A DNA stretch of 24,934 bases from Kocuria sp. (GTDB lineage Bacteria; Actinomycetota; Actinomycetes; Actinomycetales; Micrococcaceae). The notes beneath the pieces were generated by a model, which worked only from the letters and a program-made list of their open reading frames with translations, did not search any database and was not told the origin of the DNA. The translations under genes and the position numbers were made by a program. Shown here in pieces: positions 1 to 7,893 of the stretch (positions within the stretch are counted from its first letter, which is position 1; each line of letters starts with the position of its first letter). The DNA is taken from assembly GCA_030453435.1 (NCBI GenBank), contig JAKDKI010000004.1, positions 1 to 24,934 of the forward strand. Reading direction: 5' to 3'.

Positions 1-1068
1 TCCACCCGGTGGGGAAATTTCCGTTCCAAACTCGCGGACGACGGCGCTCCGGACGAGATTCTCGAGGAGATCGAGGAAACCTTGTTGGAACCTTCACCGA
101 TCGGTGGCCGTCATGGACGCGCAATCCTTGCCACCGGTTCGGCAATTCTGGTCGACAGGGTGCTGCCCGCTCCCCCGCGCCAGGATTCGGCCCATTGGGG
201 TGACGAACCCGTGCTGGTCCCCCTGTTGCAGGTGATCCCGACCGGGGTGCGTCAATTGCTCGTGGAAGTGGACCGATCAGGCGCTGATCTGCACCTGCGT
301 GCTCCCGAAAACCCCACTATCACCAAGAATGACAATGGCCTGGGTGAAGACGCCTCGGTGGATGGCGGCCACGACGAACTGCACAAGGCCAGTGTGGGCG
401 GTGGCTCCCAGCACGGCTGGCGCTCGAGCAATCAGGAAGCCCGGGTCGAAGATTCCTGGGAGCGCAACGCGGAGGCGGTCGCGTCCAAGGTCGATTCCAT
501 CGTGCGTGACCGTCAGCTGGACATGCTGCTCCTCACCGGCGACGTTCGAGCAGAGTCACTCCTCAAGGACGAGCTGAGCAAGGAGGCCTTGGCGATCCTG
601 AAGGAAGTCCCGGGTGGCACGCGCGGTGTCAGCTTGGACCGCGCCTCGTTCCGGGAGGAAATGGCCCGCGTGACCGAGGAGTTCATCAAGAATCGTCAGC
701 AGTCGCTCGCGGATCTGTTCACCGAGAACCAGAACCGCGGCGGTGAGTCCGTGGCCGGCTCGACCGAAGTCGCCGAGGCACTGCAGCGCGGTCAGGTATC
801 CGAGCTCATCCTGACCATTGGTGCCGAACCGGAAAATGCGGAGGAACTCGCCCGACAGGCGCTCGCAACGGATGCCGGGATCTCGACACTGGGTTCCGAG
901 TACGTGGACCTTCCGGATGGTGTGGGAGCGTTGCTGCGCTGGCGGGACGAGGCCACACCCTCGAACAGCCTGTCGAGCATGTCCGGGGACCACGGCCGCG
1001 AAACCGCGGTGGATCCGGACAGCCAAGAGTCCCCACGGGGTCAAGAAGAAGAATCCATCCGGCAGTGA
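1..1068 (+). CDS. baeRF2-type (Rv2629-like, Vms1/ANKZF1-related) release-factor-fold protein, 5' end missing
   Basis: The reading frame is open from base 1, so the N-terminus lies outside the window; about 355 residues are visible. The segments RAILATGSAILVDRVLPAPP, PLLQVIPTGVRQLLVEVDRSGADL and the later EEFIKNRQQSLADLF and LQRGQVSELIL match what I know of bacterial archaeo-eukaryotic release factor family 2 (Mycobacterium Rv2629). These proteins have an eRF1-like fold and are related to Vms1/ANKZF1 peptidyl-tRNA hydrolases, so a role in rescuing stalled ribosomes is plausible but inferred. Some family members carry a GGQ-like loop; I do not see a clear one here. The C-terminal 30 or so residues are acidic and low-complexity (DPDSQESPRGQEEESIRQ). 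The protein looks soluble. It is followed after 91 bases by aconitase on the same strand, probably as a separate transcription unit. Confidence 0.75.
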   Translation, partial: STRWGNFRSKLADDGAPDEILEEIEETLLEPSPIGGRHGRAILATGSAILVDRVLPAPPRQDSAHWGDEPVLVPLLQVIPTGVRQLLVEVDRSGADLHLRAPENPTITKNDNGLGEDASVDGGHDELHKASVGGGSQHGWRSSNQEARVEDSWERNAEAVASKVDSIVRDRQLDMLLLTGDVRAESLLKDELSKEALAILKEVPGGTRGVSLDRASFREEMARVTEEFIKNRQQSLADLFTENQNRGGESVAGSTEVAEALQRGQVSELILTIGAEPENAEELARQALATDAGISTLGSEYVDLPDGVGALLRWRDEATPSNSLSSMSGDHGRETAVDPDSQESPRGQEEESIRQ

Positions 1069-1159
1069 GCAACCTGTTGAACCCTAAGGTTGCTGACTAG
1101 ACTGGTCGGACGAGGCCCACCGGGCCAACGGCGGGCCGTTGGACCAGGAGGGCTGAGCA

Positions 1160-3106
1160 GTGGCACGCAATGTCGCGCAGAAGCTGATTGCCGATCACCT
1201 CGTCGAAGGCAGCATGGAACCCGGTTCCGAAGTGGGATTGCGGGTCGATCAGACTCTGACCCAGGACGCCACCGGCACCATGGTGATGCTTGAGCTGGAA
1301 GCCATGGAACTTGACCGGGTGCACACGGAGTTGTCGGTTCAGTACGTGGACCACAATTTGCTCCAGACGGACGAGAAGAATCCGGACGATCATCTGTTCC
1401 TCGAGTCCGCGGCTCAGCGGTTCGGATTGTGGTTCTCCAAGGCCGGCAACGGAGTGTCCCACCCGGTCCACCAGGCCCACTTCGGCCGCCCCGGCGTGAT
1501 CATGATCGGCTCCGATTCCCACACGTGTGCCGCCGGTGCGCTGGGAATGCTGGCGATCGGCGTCGGGGGTCTGGAGGTCGCTATGGCCATGGCGGGCCAG
1601 CCGCTCTACGTGGCGATGCCCGAGATCTGGGGCGTGGAGCTGACCGGGCAGCTGCCCGATTGGGTGTCCGCCAAGGACGTGGTTCTGGAAATGCTGCGGC
1701 GTCACGGAGTCAAGGGCGGCGCCGGGCGGATCATCGAATATCACGGCGAGGGCCTGGCGCACCTGACCGCTATGGATCGACATGTGATCGCGAACATGGG
1801 TGCCGAGCTCGGCGCAACCACCAGCATCTTCCCCGCCGATGACGCAGTCCGACAGTATCTGGAAGCGGTCGGCCGCGGTGAGGACTACACGGAGATCGTT
1901 GCCGACAACGGCGCCGAATACGACGTCACCGAACACATCAACCTCTCTGAACTCGAACCACTGATCGCCAAACCCACATCCCCGGGCAACGTGATCCCGG
2001 TTGCCGAGGTGACGGACGAGGATGTGGCCCAGGTCGTGATCGGCTCCTCCGCTAACCCCGGCCTACGTGATTTCGCCGTGGTGGCGGAGATTCTCGACGG
2101 GCAGCAGGCCCACCAGGGAGTGTCCGTGGACATCAACCCGACCTCCCGCGAGGTCCTGGCCGACCTGATTTCCGGCGGGTGGTTGACCAGCCTGGTGGGA
2201 TCCGGGGCGCGGATCCACCAGTCCGGATGCTTGGGCTGCATTGGCATGGGCCAGGCACCGGCGAGCGGTCGCAATTCGTTGCGCACCATGCCGCGGAACT
2301 TCCCGGGCCGTTCGGGCACCGAGGAGGACTCTGTCTGGCTGTGCTCCCCGGAAACGGCCTCTGCGGCCGCACTGACCGGAAGAATCACCGACCCTCGGAC
2401 CCTGGAGGACAGTCACGGAATCTCCTACCCGCGCCCGGAGATGCCCGAGACCTACAGCATGATCAATGACATGCTGTTGCCCCCGTTGGAACCGGAGGAA
2501 GCCAACAAGGTAGAGCTGGTGAAGGGCCCGAATATTTCTGCGCTTCCCGATTTCGAACCGATCCCGGACCAGCTGTCAGCGCCAGTGCTACTGGTCATGG
2601 GGGACGATGTTTCCACGGACGAGATCATGCGGGCAGGCTCCCAGGTACTGCCCTATCGCAGCAATATCCCCAAGATCGCGGAGTTCTCCTTCACGAGGAT
2701 CGACAAGACCTACCCTGAACGAGCACATCAGGCGAAGGGCGGTCACGTAGTGGTGGGTGGAGACAACTACGGACAGGGATCCTCCCGCGAACACGCCGTG
2801 ATTGCCCCGCGCTATCTGGGGTTGCAGGCCGTCATCGCCAAGTCATTCGCCCGAATTCACTGGCAGAATCAGGCGAACTTCGGGATCCTACCGCTGGAGT
2901 TTGACGATCCGTCCGACTACGACGAGATCTCGCAGGACGACCAGATGTTCGTCGACGACCTGCATGAAGCGCTGCGGGCCGGACGCACCCTCACCGCCAC
3001 GATCGGTGACCGTGAGGTGAAGCTCAACCACAGGCTGTCCGACCGGCAAGTGGACATGGTGCTGGCAGGTGGTCGTATTCCACTCACCGCGCAGCAATCT
3101 CAGTGA
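1160..3106 (+). CDS. Aconitate hydratase, short Aquifex-type
   Basis: This 648-residue protein should interconvert citrate and isocitrate in the TCA cycle using a [4Fe-4S] cluster. The cluster cysteines are visible as SHTC (Cys123) and SGCLGCIG (Cys357 and Cys360). The catalytic core runs to about residue 440. The swivel domain starts near residue 475 (VMGDDVSTDEIMRAG) and contains GGDNYGQGSSREHA near 533-546, the active-site serine loop. At 648 residues it is far shorter than AcnA or AcnB (about 850-900) and fits the 'aconitate hydratase, putative, Aquifex type' group. A homoaconitase or isopropylmalate isomerase is the main alternative, but those usually split or shorten the domains. The GTG start is fixed by AGGAGGG at 1146-1152, seven bases upstream; no in-frame ATG has a better site. 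Confidence 0.9.
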   Translation: MARNVAQKLIADHLVEGSMEPGSEVGLRVDQTLTQDATGTMVMLELEAMELDRVHTELSVQYVDHNLLQTDEKNPDDHLFLESAAQRFGLWFSKAGNGVSHPVHQAHFGRPGVIMIGSDSHTCAAGALGMLAIGVGGLEVAMAMAGQPLYVAMPEIWGVELTGQLPDWVSAKDVVLEMLRRHGVKGGAGRIIEYHGEGLAHLTAMDRHVIANMGAELGATTSIFPADDAVRQYLEAVGRGEDYTEIVADNGAEYDVTEHINLSELEPLIAKPTSPGNVIPVAEVTDEDVAQVVIGSSANPGLRDFAVVAEILDGQQAHQGVSVDINPTSREVLADLISGGWLTSLVGSGARIHQSGCLGCIGMGQAPASGRNSLRTMPRNFPGRSGTEEDSVWLCSPETASAAALTGRITDPRTLEDSHGISYPRPEMPETYSMINDMLLPPLEPEEANKVELVKGPNISALPDFEPIPDQLSAPVLLVMGDDVSTDEIMRAGSQVLPYRSNIPKIAEFSFTRIDKTYPERAHQAKGGHVVVGGDNYGQGSSREHAVIAPRYLGLQAVIAKSFARIHWQNQANFGILPLEFDDPSDYDEISQDDQMFVDDLHEALRAGRTLTATIGDREVKLNHRLSDRQVDMVLAGGRIPLTAQQSQ

Positions 3107-3228
3107 GTAGAGGAATCCGTGGCGGCAACATTCCGTGAGGGCAGAGGGCCGGGCGTGGTTGGCAAGCCTCCTTACCATGGCTGTGGCACCATGAGGTCAA
3201 CCCGCGAATGATCAGGAGGTGGAAGGCC

Positions 3229-3558
3229 ATGCATCTGCCTCGCGCCCTCATGACCATGTCCGCTGGAGCGTTCACGGCCAATTGCGCCCTGGGTGCCTCG
3301 GTGGCTGCCGGGTGGATCGATACGTCAGATTTCCGCTGGGTCCACCACGGTTTATACGTCCTGACCGCATCCACGACCTGCGCGGCGTTCGTGGCGTGTA
3401 CCGCTCAACGATCCCCCGCGGCCTTCGCGCTGGCCCCCGCTGTCCTGCCGCTGTTCATGCTGCAGCATCACGGGGCGCACCCGCTCCAACGGCACACCCG
3501 AGACGCTTTGTCAGCGGCCCCCTGCTACGCGGCCGGCCTCGTGCTGGCCTGGAGGTAA
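3229..3558 (+). CDS. Small hypothetical membrane protein
   Basis: This 109-residue protein has about four hydrophobic stretches (around ALMTMSAGAFTANCALGASV, WVHHGLYVLTASTTCAAFVA, AAFALAPAVLPLFML and a C-terminal APCYAAGLVLAW), so it is probably an integral membrane protein. The histidine-rich turn LQHHGAHPLQRH lies before the last segment. I do not recognise the family. An earlier in-frame ATG exists at 3208, but AGGAGGT at 3214-3220 falls between the two ATGs and sits eight bases before the ATG at 3229, so the latter is chosen. The stop is three bases before the nitroreductase start, and the GGAGG for that gene lies inside this gene's last codons, implying translational coupling. Confidence 0.6.
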   Translation: MHLPRALMTMSAGAFTANCALGASVAAGWIDTSDFRWVHHGLYVLTASTTCAAFVACTAQRSPAAFALAPAVLPLFMLQHHGAHPLQRHTRDALSAAPCYAAGLVLAWR

Positions 3559-3561
3559 TCC

Positions 3562-4373
3562 ATGGAGTTCCTCGACGCCGTGTTCAACCGGCGCACCACC
3601 AACGGCCCCTTCCGCCCGGATCCGGTCAGCCCCGAGCATCAACAGACCCTCATCCGCGCGGCCGCCGCCGCGCCCTCGCAGTTCAACAGTCAACCGTGGC
3701 GGTTCGTGGTCATCGAGGATCGGGACACCATCAACACGGTCGCCTCCATCAGCGGCGAGAGCATGACCGAGGTCATGAGCTCGGGCACTTTCTTCAACCG
3801 CTACAAGAAGTACTTCAGGTTCAGCCAGAAAGAAATGGACACGCTGCGCAGCGGCATGCTGTTCGACAAGCTGCCCGCTCTGCTGAGGCCTTTCACCTCC
3901 CGGGCGTTCACACCCTCCGGCCAGAACCTCATGAACAAGCTGCGGGTGCCGCAGACCTTGGGCGAGGAGAATCGCAAGCTCGTGGCCGGGTCACCGTTGC
4001 TGCTGGGCGTCATGCTTGAACGCGGCGAGTACCGCCCCGAAGAACTGTCCGGTTCTACTCCGTGTTCAGCATGGGCGCGGCCATGGAGAACCTCTGGTTG
4101 ACCACCGTGGAATTGGGCATGGGCATCCAGTTCGTGTCTTTCCCAATGGAGGCCCCGCATCAGTGGCAGCGCATCGTGGACATGTTGCGAGTACCTGACG
4201 ACCTTGAGCTGATGGCCGTGTACAGGTTGGGTTACCTTCCGGAGCGAACCCACCGCCCGGCCATCGACTGGTCCAGCCGAGAGCGCAAACGCCCCTCCCA
4301 ATTCGTGTTCCGGGAGACCTGCGACGTTCCTCAGGAGGGCTGGGACAACGACGTTCGCCCCGGCTCCGCCTGA
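3562..4373 (+). pseudogene. Nitroreductase-family flavoprotein, disrupted by a one-base frameshift
   Basis: The first part (3562 to about 4045) encodes a typical nitroreductase N-terminus: [17 protein letters not shown] and the FMN-contacting [17 protein letters not shown]. After GEYRPEE the frame runs out at 4101 with unrelated residues. The family's C-terminal half ([20 protein letters not shown], then [18 protein letters not shown]) continues in the -1 frame and ends at 4373. The two parts make about 270 residues, a sensible full length. The change fits loss of one base between about 4040 and 4056. No slippery heptamer is evident there, so programmed frameshifting is unlikely. Nitroreductases reduce nitroaromatics, quinones or flavins with NAD(P)H; substrate cannot be read here. 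Start: GGAGG at 3551-3555. The reconstructed 3' end overlaps the convergent methyltransferase by 43 bases. Confidence 0.8.
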
Positions 4374-5080
4374 GCCGGGTACACCGCAAGTAGTCGGAAG
4401 AAGCACTGCTGCCGAACACGCCACGTAGCAGGCAGCGCTTCCACCAGTTCATCCCGGCGGTAGCTGCGCCGGACCGACAGCAGGCCATCGAAACGGGCGA
4501 AGGTCCGGGCTCGGATGAGTGGCAGTGTGCCCAGCCAGTACAGCAACCAGGCCGCACGGCTCCGCCTCAAGTCATTGTGCACCGCCACGGAGCGGGTCAG
4601 AGCCGACGTGTCCGCCAGCAAGGCAGATAGCTCGGACGGCGATAAGTGGTGAAGCACGTGATTGGAGACCACCACGTCGAAGCGTTCACCCGCGGTCACC
4701 AATTCCGCATTGGACTGGGCGCGGTACTCGACCCCGGCCCCGTTGTCATGCGCGGAAGACCAAGCGTGGGCTCGGGGGTCCGGATCGATGGCCGTGATCG
4801 CCAGATTGAGTCCGTCGCGGCGAGCCCACCGGGAGAGGCTGCGAGCGACGTCGCCACCCCCGCTGCCCACATCCAAGAGGGTGGGTGTGCGGCCCTCCAA
4901 GGACGCGGAGTGAATGGCCGGACGGATCCACCGGCGGTAGACGGGCCGCCATGAGGCGACCATCGGATTGATGACCCCGAACAACCTGTAGGTGTTGCCC
5001 AACGCCACGGGGTCGCAGTTCGGATCATCCATGAGCTCCGGCTCGTCAATACTTCGACGGCGCAGCAGCGGGTCCATCAT
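4331..5080 (-). CDS. Class I SAM-dependent methyltransferase paired with type III PKS
   Basis: This 249-residue protein carries the SAM-binding motif I ([16 protein letters not shown], near residues 67-82), an acidic motif II residue in ITAIDPDP, and [18 protein letters not shown] in the position typical of UbiE/Coq5-like methyltransferases. Its ATG overlaps the stop of the upstream polyketide synthase by four bases (ATGA at 5077-5080), so the two are translationally coupled. Known actinobacterial type III PKS loci often carry a methyltransferase that O- or C-methylates the phenolic product, and I infer that role here. The N-terminal segment with [20 protein letters not shown] is typical of small-molecule rather than nucleic-acid methyltransferases. 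The real substrate is unknown. The 3' end overlaps the tail of the broken nitroreductase. Confidence 0.85.
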   Translation of the reverse strand: MMDPLLRRRSIDEPELMDDPNCDPVALGNTYRLFGVINPMVASWRPVYRRWIRPAIHSASLEGRTPTLLDVGSGGGDVARSLSRWARRDGLNLAITAIDPDPRAHAWSSAHDNGAGVEYRAQSNAELVTAGERFDVVVSNHVLHHLSPSELSALLADTSALTRSVAVHNDLRRSRAAWLLYWLGTLPLIRARTFARFDGLLSVRRSYRRDELVEALPATWRVRQQCFFRLLAVYPAQAEPGRTSLSQPS

Positions 5081-6255
5081 TGCCCGGTTGTTTCGGCAGG
5101 CACCGTTGCCTCGGCAGACACCGCGCGCAGCAACGCGCTCTCAATACTCAGTCCGGGGCCGAAAGCCATGGCCCCCACTAGACCGCTGGTTCCGGAGGTT
5201 CGGATTCTCTCCAGTACGAAAAGAATGGTCACGCTACTCATGTTCCCGGCATCCGCGAGGACCGCGCGCGAGGGCTCCATGTGGTCGTCGGCGAGCGCCA
5301 GACGTGACTGCACCTTGTCCAGGATGCTTCGACCGCCGGGGTGAACGGCCCACAACGGAATGTCTGCGACACTCAGGTCCGCCCGTGAGAGCAACGGCGC
5401 CAGAGCATCCGTGACGTGATCGTCGATGATGCGGGGAACGTAAGTGCCCAGGATCATCTCGAACCCTTCGTCGCCCACGCTCCATGCCAGATCCTCCTCG
5501 CCCACGGGTGCGAGAGTTGTCTCGAAATCCAGTAATTCCAGCGCAGGTTCCGGTGACCGGTCACCGGTGTCCCGCGCGGTGATCACTGTGGCCGCGGCAC
5601 CGTCTGCGAAGAGCGCATTGCCCATGATCGTGTCCGGGTCGTTGCGCACGTGCAGGTGCAAAGTGCACAGTTCCACGCACACCACCAGCACCACGGCCTG
5701 GGGATCCGAACGGCACGCGGTGTGGGCGGCCCGCAAGGCAGGGAACGCGGCGTTGCATCCCATGAATCCCAAATGCATGCGGGACACGTCTGCGGGCAGA
5801 CCCAGGTCCTTGACCACGCGGACATCCGGCCCCGGTGCGAAGAATCCCGTACAGGACACGGTGATCACATGCGTGACGTCCTGCGGGGTCACGGCCGGTG
5901 CGGCCTGAGCAAGTGCGGTGCGCGCCGCCCGCACGAAGAGCCGTTGCGCGTGGTCGGTGTAGATCTGGTTCCGCGTCTGCGTTCCCGGGGAGAGCAAGTG
6001 CCCGGTGGCGGGATCTACAAAGGGCGACGGCGCGGCGTCGTCATCGGCCTCTACACTGTCGGTCGCAGCGGCCGCCCCAAGCTCCGGCAGGACTGTGTAG
6101 CGGGTCGCGACCCCGGATCCCGCGAAGGCCGAGCCGACCAACCGCGACCCCAGTCGGGTCATGTCCGGCTGCTCAGCGAAAAGCCTTGCGACGTCCGGCT
6201 GGTGGATCCGGGTATCCGGAACAGCGGTCGCAATCGTCAGCATGCGTACGGTCAT
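5077..6255 (-). CDS. Type III polyketide synthase (chalcone/stilbene synthase superfamily)
   Basis: This 392-residue protein is of normal length for a homodimeric ketosynthase that extends an acyl-CoA starter with malonyl-CoA units and cyclises the chain without an acyl carrier protein. The catalytic triad is complete: Cys167 in HLGFMGCNAAFPALR, His305 in WAVHPGGRSILDKV and Asn338 in DAGNMSSVTILFVLERI. The C-terminal loop AMAFGPGLSIES corresponds to the family's GFGPG-type loop. The sequence cannot tell whether the product is an alkylresorcinol, alkylpyrone or tetrahydroxynaphthalene. A serine- and aspartate-rich insertion (ATDSVEADDDAAPSPF, near 64-79) lies in the N-terminal half. ATG at 6255 is used; another in-frame ATG follows four codons later. 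It is coupled to the downstream methyltransferase and lies 75 bases downstream of a flavoprotein gene, probably in one operon. Confidence 0.93.
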   Translation of the reverse strand: MTVRMLTIATAVPDTRIHQPDVARLFAEQPDMTRLGSRLVGSAFAGSGVATRYTVLPELGAAAATDSVEADDDAAPSPFVDPATGHLLSPGTQTRNQIYTDHAQRLFVRAARTALAQAAPAVTPQDVTHVITVSCTGFFAPGPDVRVVKDLGLPADVSRMHLGFMGCNAAFPALRAAHTACRSDPQAVVLVVCVELCTLHLHVRNDPDTIMGNALFADGAAATVITARDTGDRSPEPALELLDFETTLAPVGEEDLAWSVGDEGFEMILGTYVPRIIDDHVTDALAPLLSRADLSVADIPLWAVHPGGRSILDKVQSRLALADDHMEPSRAVLADAGNMSSVTILFVLERIRTSGTSGLVGAMAFGPGLSIESALLRAVSAEATVPAETTGQ

Positions 6256-6330
6256 ACCCCATGGTAGGCACGGCAGCCACCATGACGGTCGATCACTCGC
6301 TGACGGGCGCAGCCGAGGCCATCGGTTCGA

Positions 6331-7773
6331 TCAATCCGCTGGTCGACGGAACTCCTCGGGAAGTTCTTCCAGCAATCGCAACCACATTTCGGAGACCGTC
6401 GGGTAGCTGGGCACCGCATGGCGCAGCACGTGCACCGGAATCTGCCCGGTGATGGCGATGGTGGCGGCGTGCAGCTGTTCGCCGGCTTCCGGCCCCACGA
6501 ACGTGGCACCCACCAGACGTCGAGTCGAGCGGTCCACCACGATTTTGGCCCGCCCCGGAACGTCATTGCGCAGAAGGGCGGCTCCCGCCGTGGAGTTGTA
6601 AGGCACCTCGGCAGTGACCGCCTCGATCCCCTGGCCACGCGCGGCGGCCTCGGTGAGCCCCACCTGTGCCACCTGTGGTTCTGTGAAGATCACTTGGGGG
6701 ACGGGAGGACCTTCCACCGGGAAAGGCTCGGGCGCGCCCGTGGCCGTGGCCGTGGCACGGATCTTGGCACCCACCACGCGCGCCCGGTACTTGCCCCAGT
6801 GAGTCAGGGGAACATCGCCGCTTGCATCGCCCACGGCATGCAACCAGTTGGGGAGGTTGTCGCCCAGCACCTGGTCCGAAGTGACGCTGACTGCGTCCAG
6901 CCCCAGGTCACTCAATCGCGGAGCACGCCCTGTCGCCACGAGCACCTCGTCCACCTCGAAATCACCCGCGGAGGTCTGAAGCTGCACCGCGCCACCGTGG
7001 ATTTTCCCCAGTCCGGTGGGCTCGGGATTCTCCCTGGTGCACGAGGTCACGGACGCGTTGAACACCACGTCCACACCGTGGGCCTTCATGCCGTCCAGTA
7101 CCGTCTGCCCGGCGAACGGTTCATTGTCTGACAACAGGCCCGAACCACGCACAAGGAGTGTCACATGCAACCCGAGACCGGACAGCCATGTGGCGGCCTC
7201 GCACGCGACCACCCCGCCGCCCACGATCGCCAGTCGTTCGGGTATCTCAACCACACCGGTGGCATCCGCGGAAGTCCACGGCTCCGCACCCTCGAATTCC
7301 GTGGGGATCTTGGGTTCACTGCCCGTCGCGATGATCACGGCGTGCCGCGCGGTGATGGTGTGCGAAGCGGCGCCGTCGTCAACACTGACCGTGCGTTCGC
7401 CGGTAATGCGCGCGTGTCCGCGAACCACCTGGATCCCGGCCGATTCGGCCCATTCGACCTGCGACGCATCGTCGTAGTTCGAGACAAAAGAGTCACGGCG
7501 CTCCAGCATCCCTCCGCGGTCGAGGCGTGCGGGCGACAAGCCGTCCACGTCTGCGGAGGTGCCCGCCACGTCCAGCGGCCGCAACAGCGCTTTGCTGGGC
7601 ATGCACGCGTAGTAGGAACACTCGCCGCCCAGCAAGTGACCCTCCACGATGACGGCCGTAAGGTCCGTTCCTTCGATCGCGTACTGGGCCGCGTTCTCAC
7701 CCACGGCTCCGCCACCGATGACAACGACGTCCGCGGTGAGTTCCTGAGCTTGGGGTTGTTGCGCTTGGGGCAT
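6331..7773 (-). CDS. NAD(P)/FAD-dependent disulfide oxidoreductase (class I, lipoamide dehydrogenase/transhydrogenase-like)
   Basis: The 480-residue protein has the order of domains expected for the family: N-terminal FAD fold (DVVVIGGGAVGENAA), redox-active disulfide GGECSYYACMPSK (Cys52 and Cys57, C-x4-C), NAD(P) fold (RLAIVGGGVVACEAATWL) and second FAD motif (LHAVGDASGDVPLTHWG). The C-terminal dimerisation domain normally supplies His from an HPT motif; here the equivalent reads SYPTVSE, with Tyr457, as in soluble transhydrogenase SthA. The substrate is therefore uncertain: a transhydrogenase, quinone or small disulfide reductase is more likely than a classical lipoamide dehydrogenase. An upstream in-frame ATG at 7860 is possible, but GAGAGG six bases before the ATG at 7773 supports the shorter form. 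It runs in the same direction as the PKS and methyltransferase and may share their transcript. Confidence 0.88.
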   Translation of the reverse strand: MPQAQQPQAQELTADVVVIGGGAVGENAAQYAIEGTDLTAVIVEGHLLGGECSYYACMPSKALLRPLDVAGTSADVDGLSPARLDRGGMLERRDSFVSNYDDASQVEWAESAGIQVVRGHARITGERTVSVDDGAASHTITARHAVIIATGSEPKIPTEFEGAEPWTSADATGVVEIPERLAIVGGGVVACEAATWLSGLGLHVTLLVRGSGLLSDNEPFAGQTVLDGMKAHGVDVVFNASVTSCTRENPEPTGLGKIHGGAVQLQTSAGDFEVDEVLVATGRAPRLSDLGLDAVSVTSDQVLGDNLPNWLHAVGDASGDVPLTHWGKYRARVVGAKIRATATATGAPEPFPVEGPPVPQVIFTEPQVAQVGLTEAAARGQGIEAVTAEVPYNSTAGAALLRNDVPGRAKIVVDRSTRRLVGATFVGPEAGEQLHAATIAITGQIPVHVLRHAVPSYPTVSEMWLRLLEELPEEFRRPAD

Positions 7774-7794
7774 GAGAACCTCTCTGTCATGAGG

Positions 7795-7829
7795 GGTGTG
7801 GCGGGCCGAGCATCCGGGCCCGCCACACC
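7795..7829 (-). terminator. Strong GC hairpin, probable terminator or leader stem-loop
   Basis: A perfect 13-base-pair inverted repeat (arms 7795-7807 and 7817-7829, core GTGTGGCGGGCC, nine-base loop). It lies between the multicopper oxidase relic and the flavoprotein gene, both on the minus strand. There is no T-run on the minus-strand exit side, which is common in actinobacterial terminators. Because it sits about 20 bases before the flavoprotein start it could instead be a 5' leader hairpin controlling that gene. Confidence 0.6.
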
Positions 7830-7830
7830 G

Positions 7831-7845
7831 AGTAGGTAGCCTACT
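7831..7845. promoter_or_regulatory. 15-base palindrome, possible operator upstream of the flavoprotein gene
   Basis: AGTAGG-TAG-CCTACT reads as a perfect 6-bp inverted repeat with a three-base centre, directly beside the 7795-7829 hairpin and upstream of the minus-strand flavoprotein. This size and symmetry suit a dimeric repressor site, but no regulator gene is adjacent, so function is speculative. Confidence 0.3.
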
Positions 7846-7893
7846 GACCATTACTGGCATCGTAGGCTTTCGCGTTCTGCCTGACCAGATCCC

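Noticed and set aside
1097..1936. Minus-strand frame of 279 codons opposite aconitase
   Set aside because: His/Val/Gly-rich shadow with no family features.
4040..4056. Programmed -1 frameshift in the nitroreductase
   Set aside because: No slippery heptamer or obvious downstream structure, and the family is not known for recoding.
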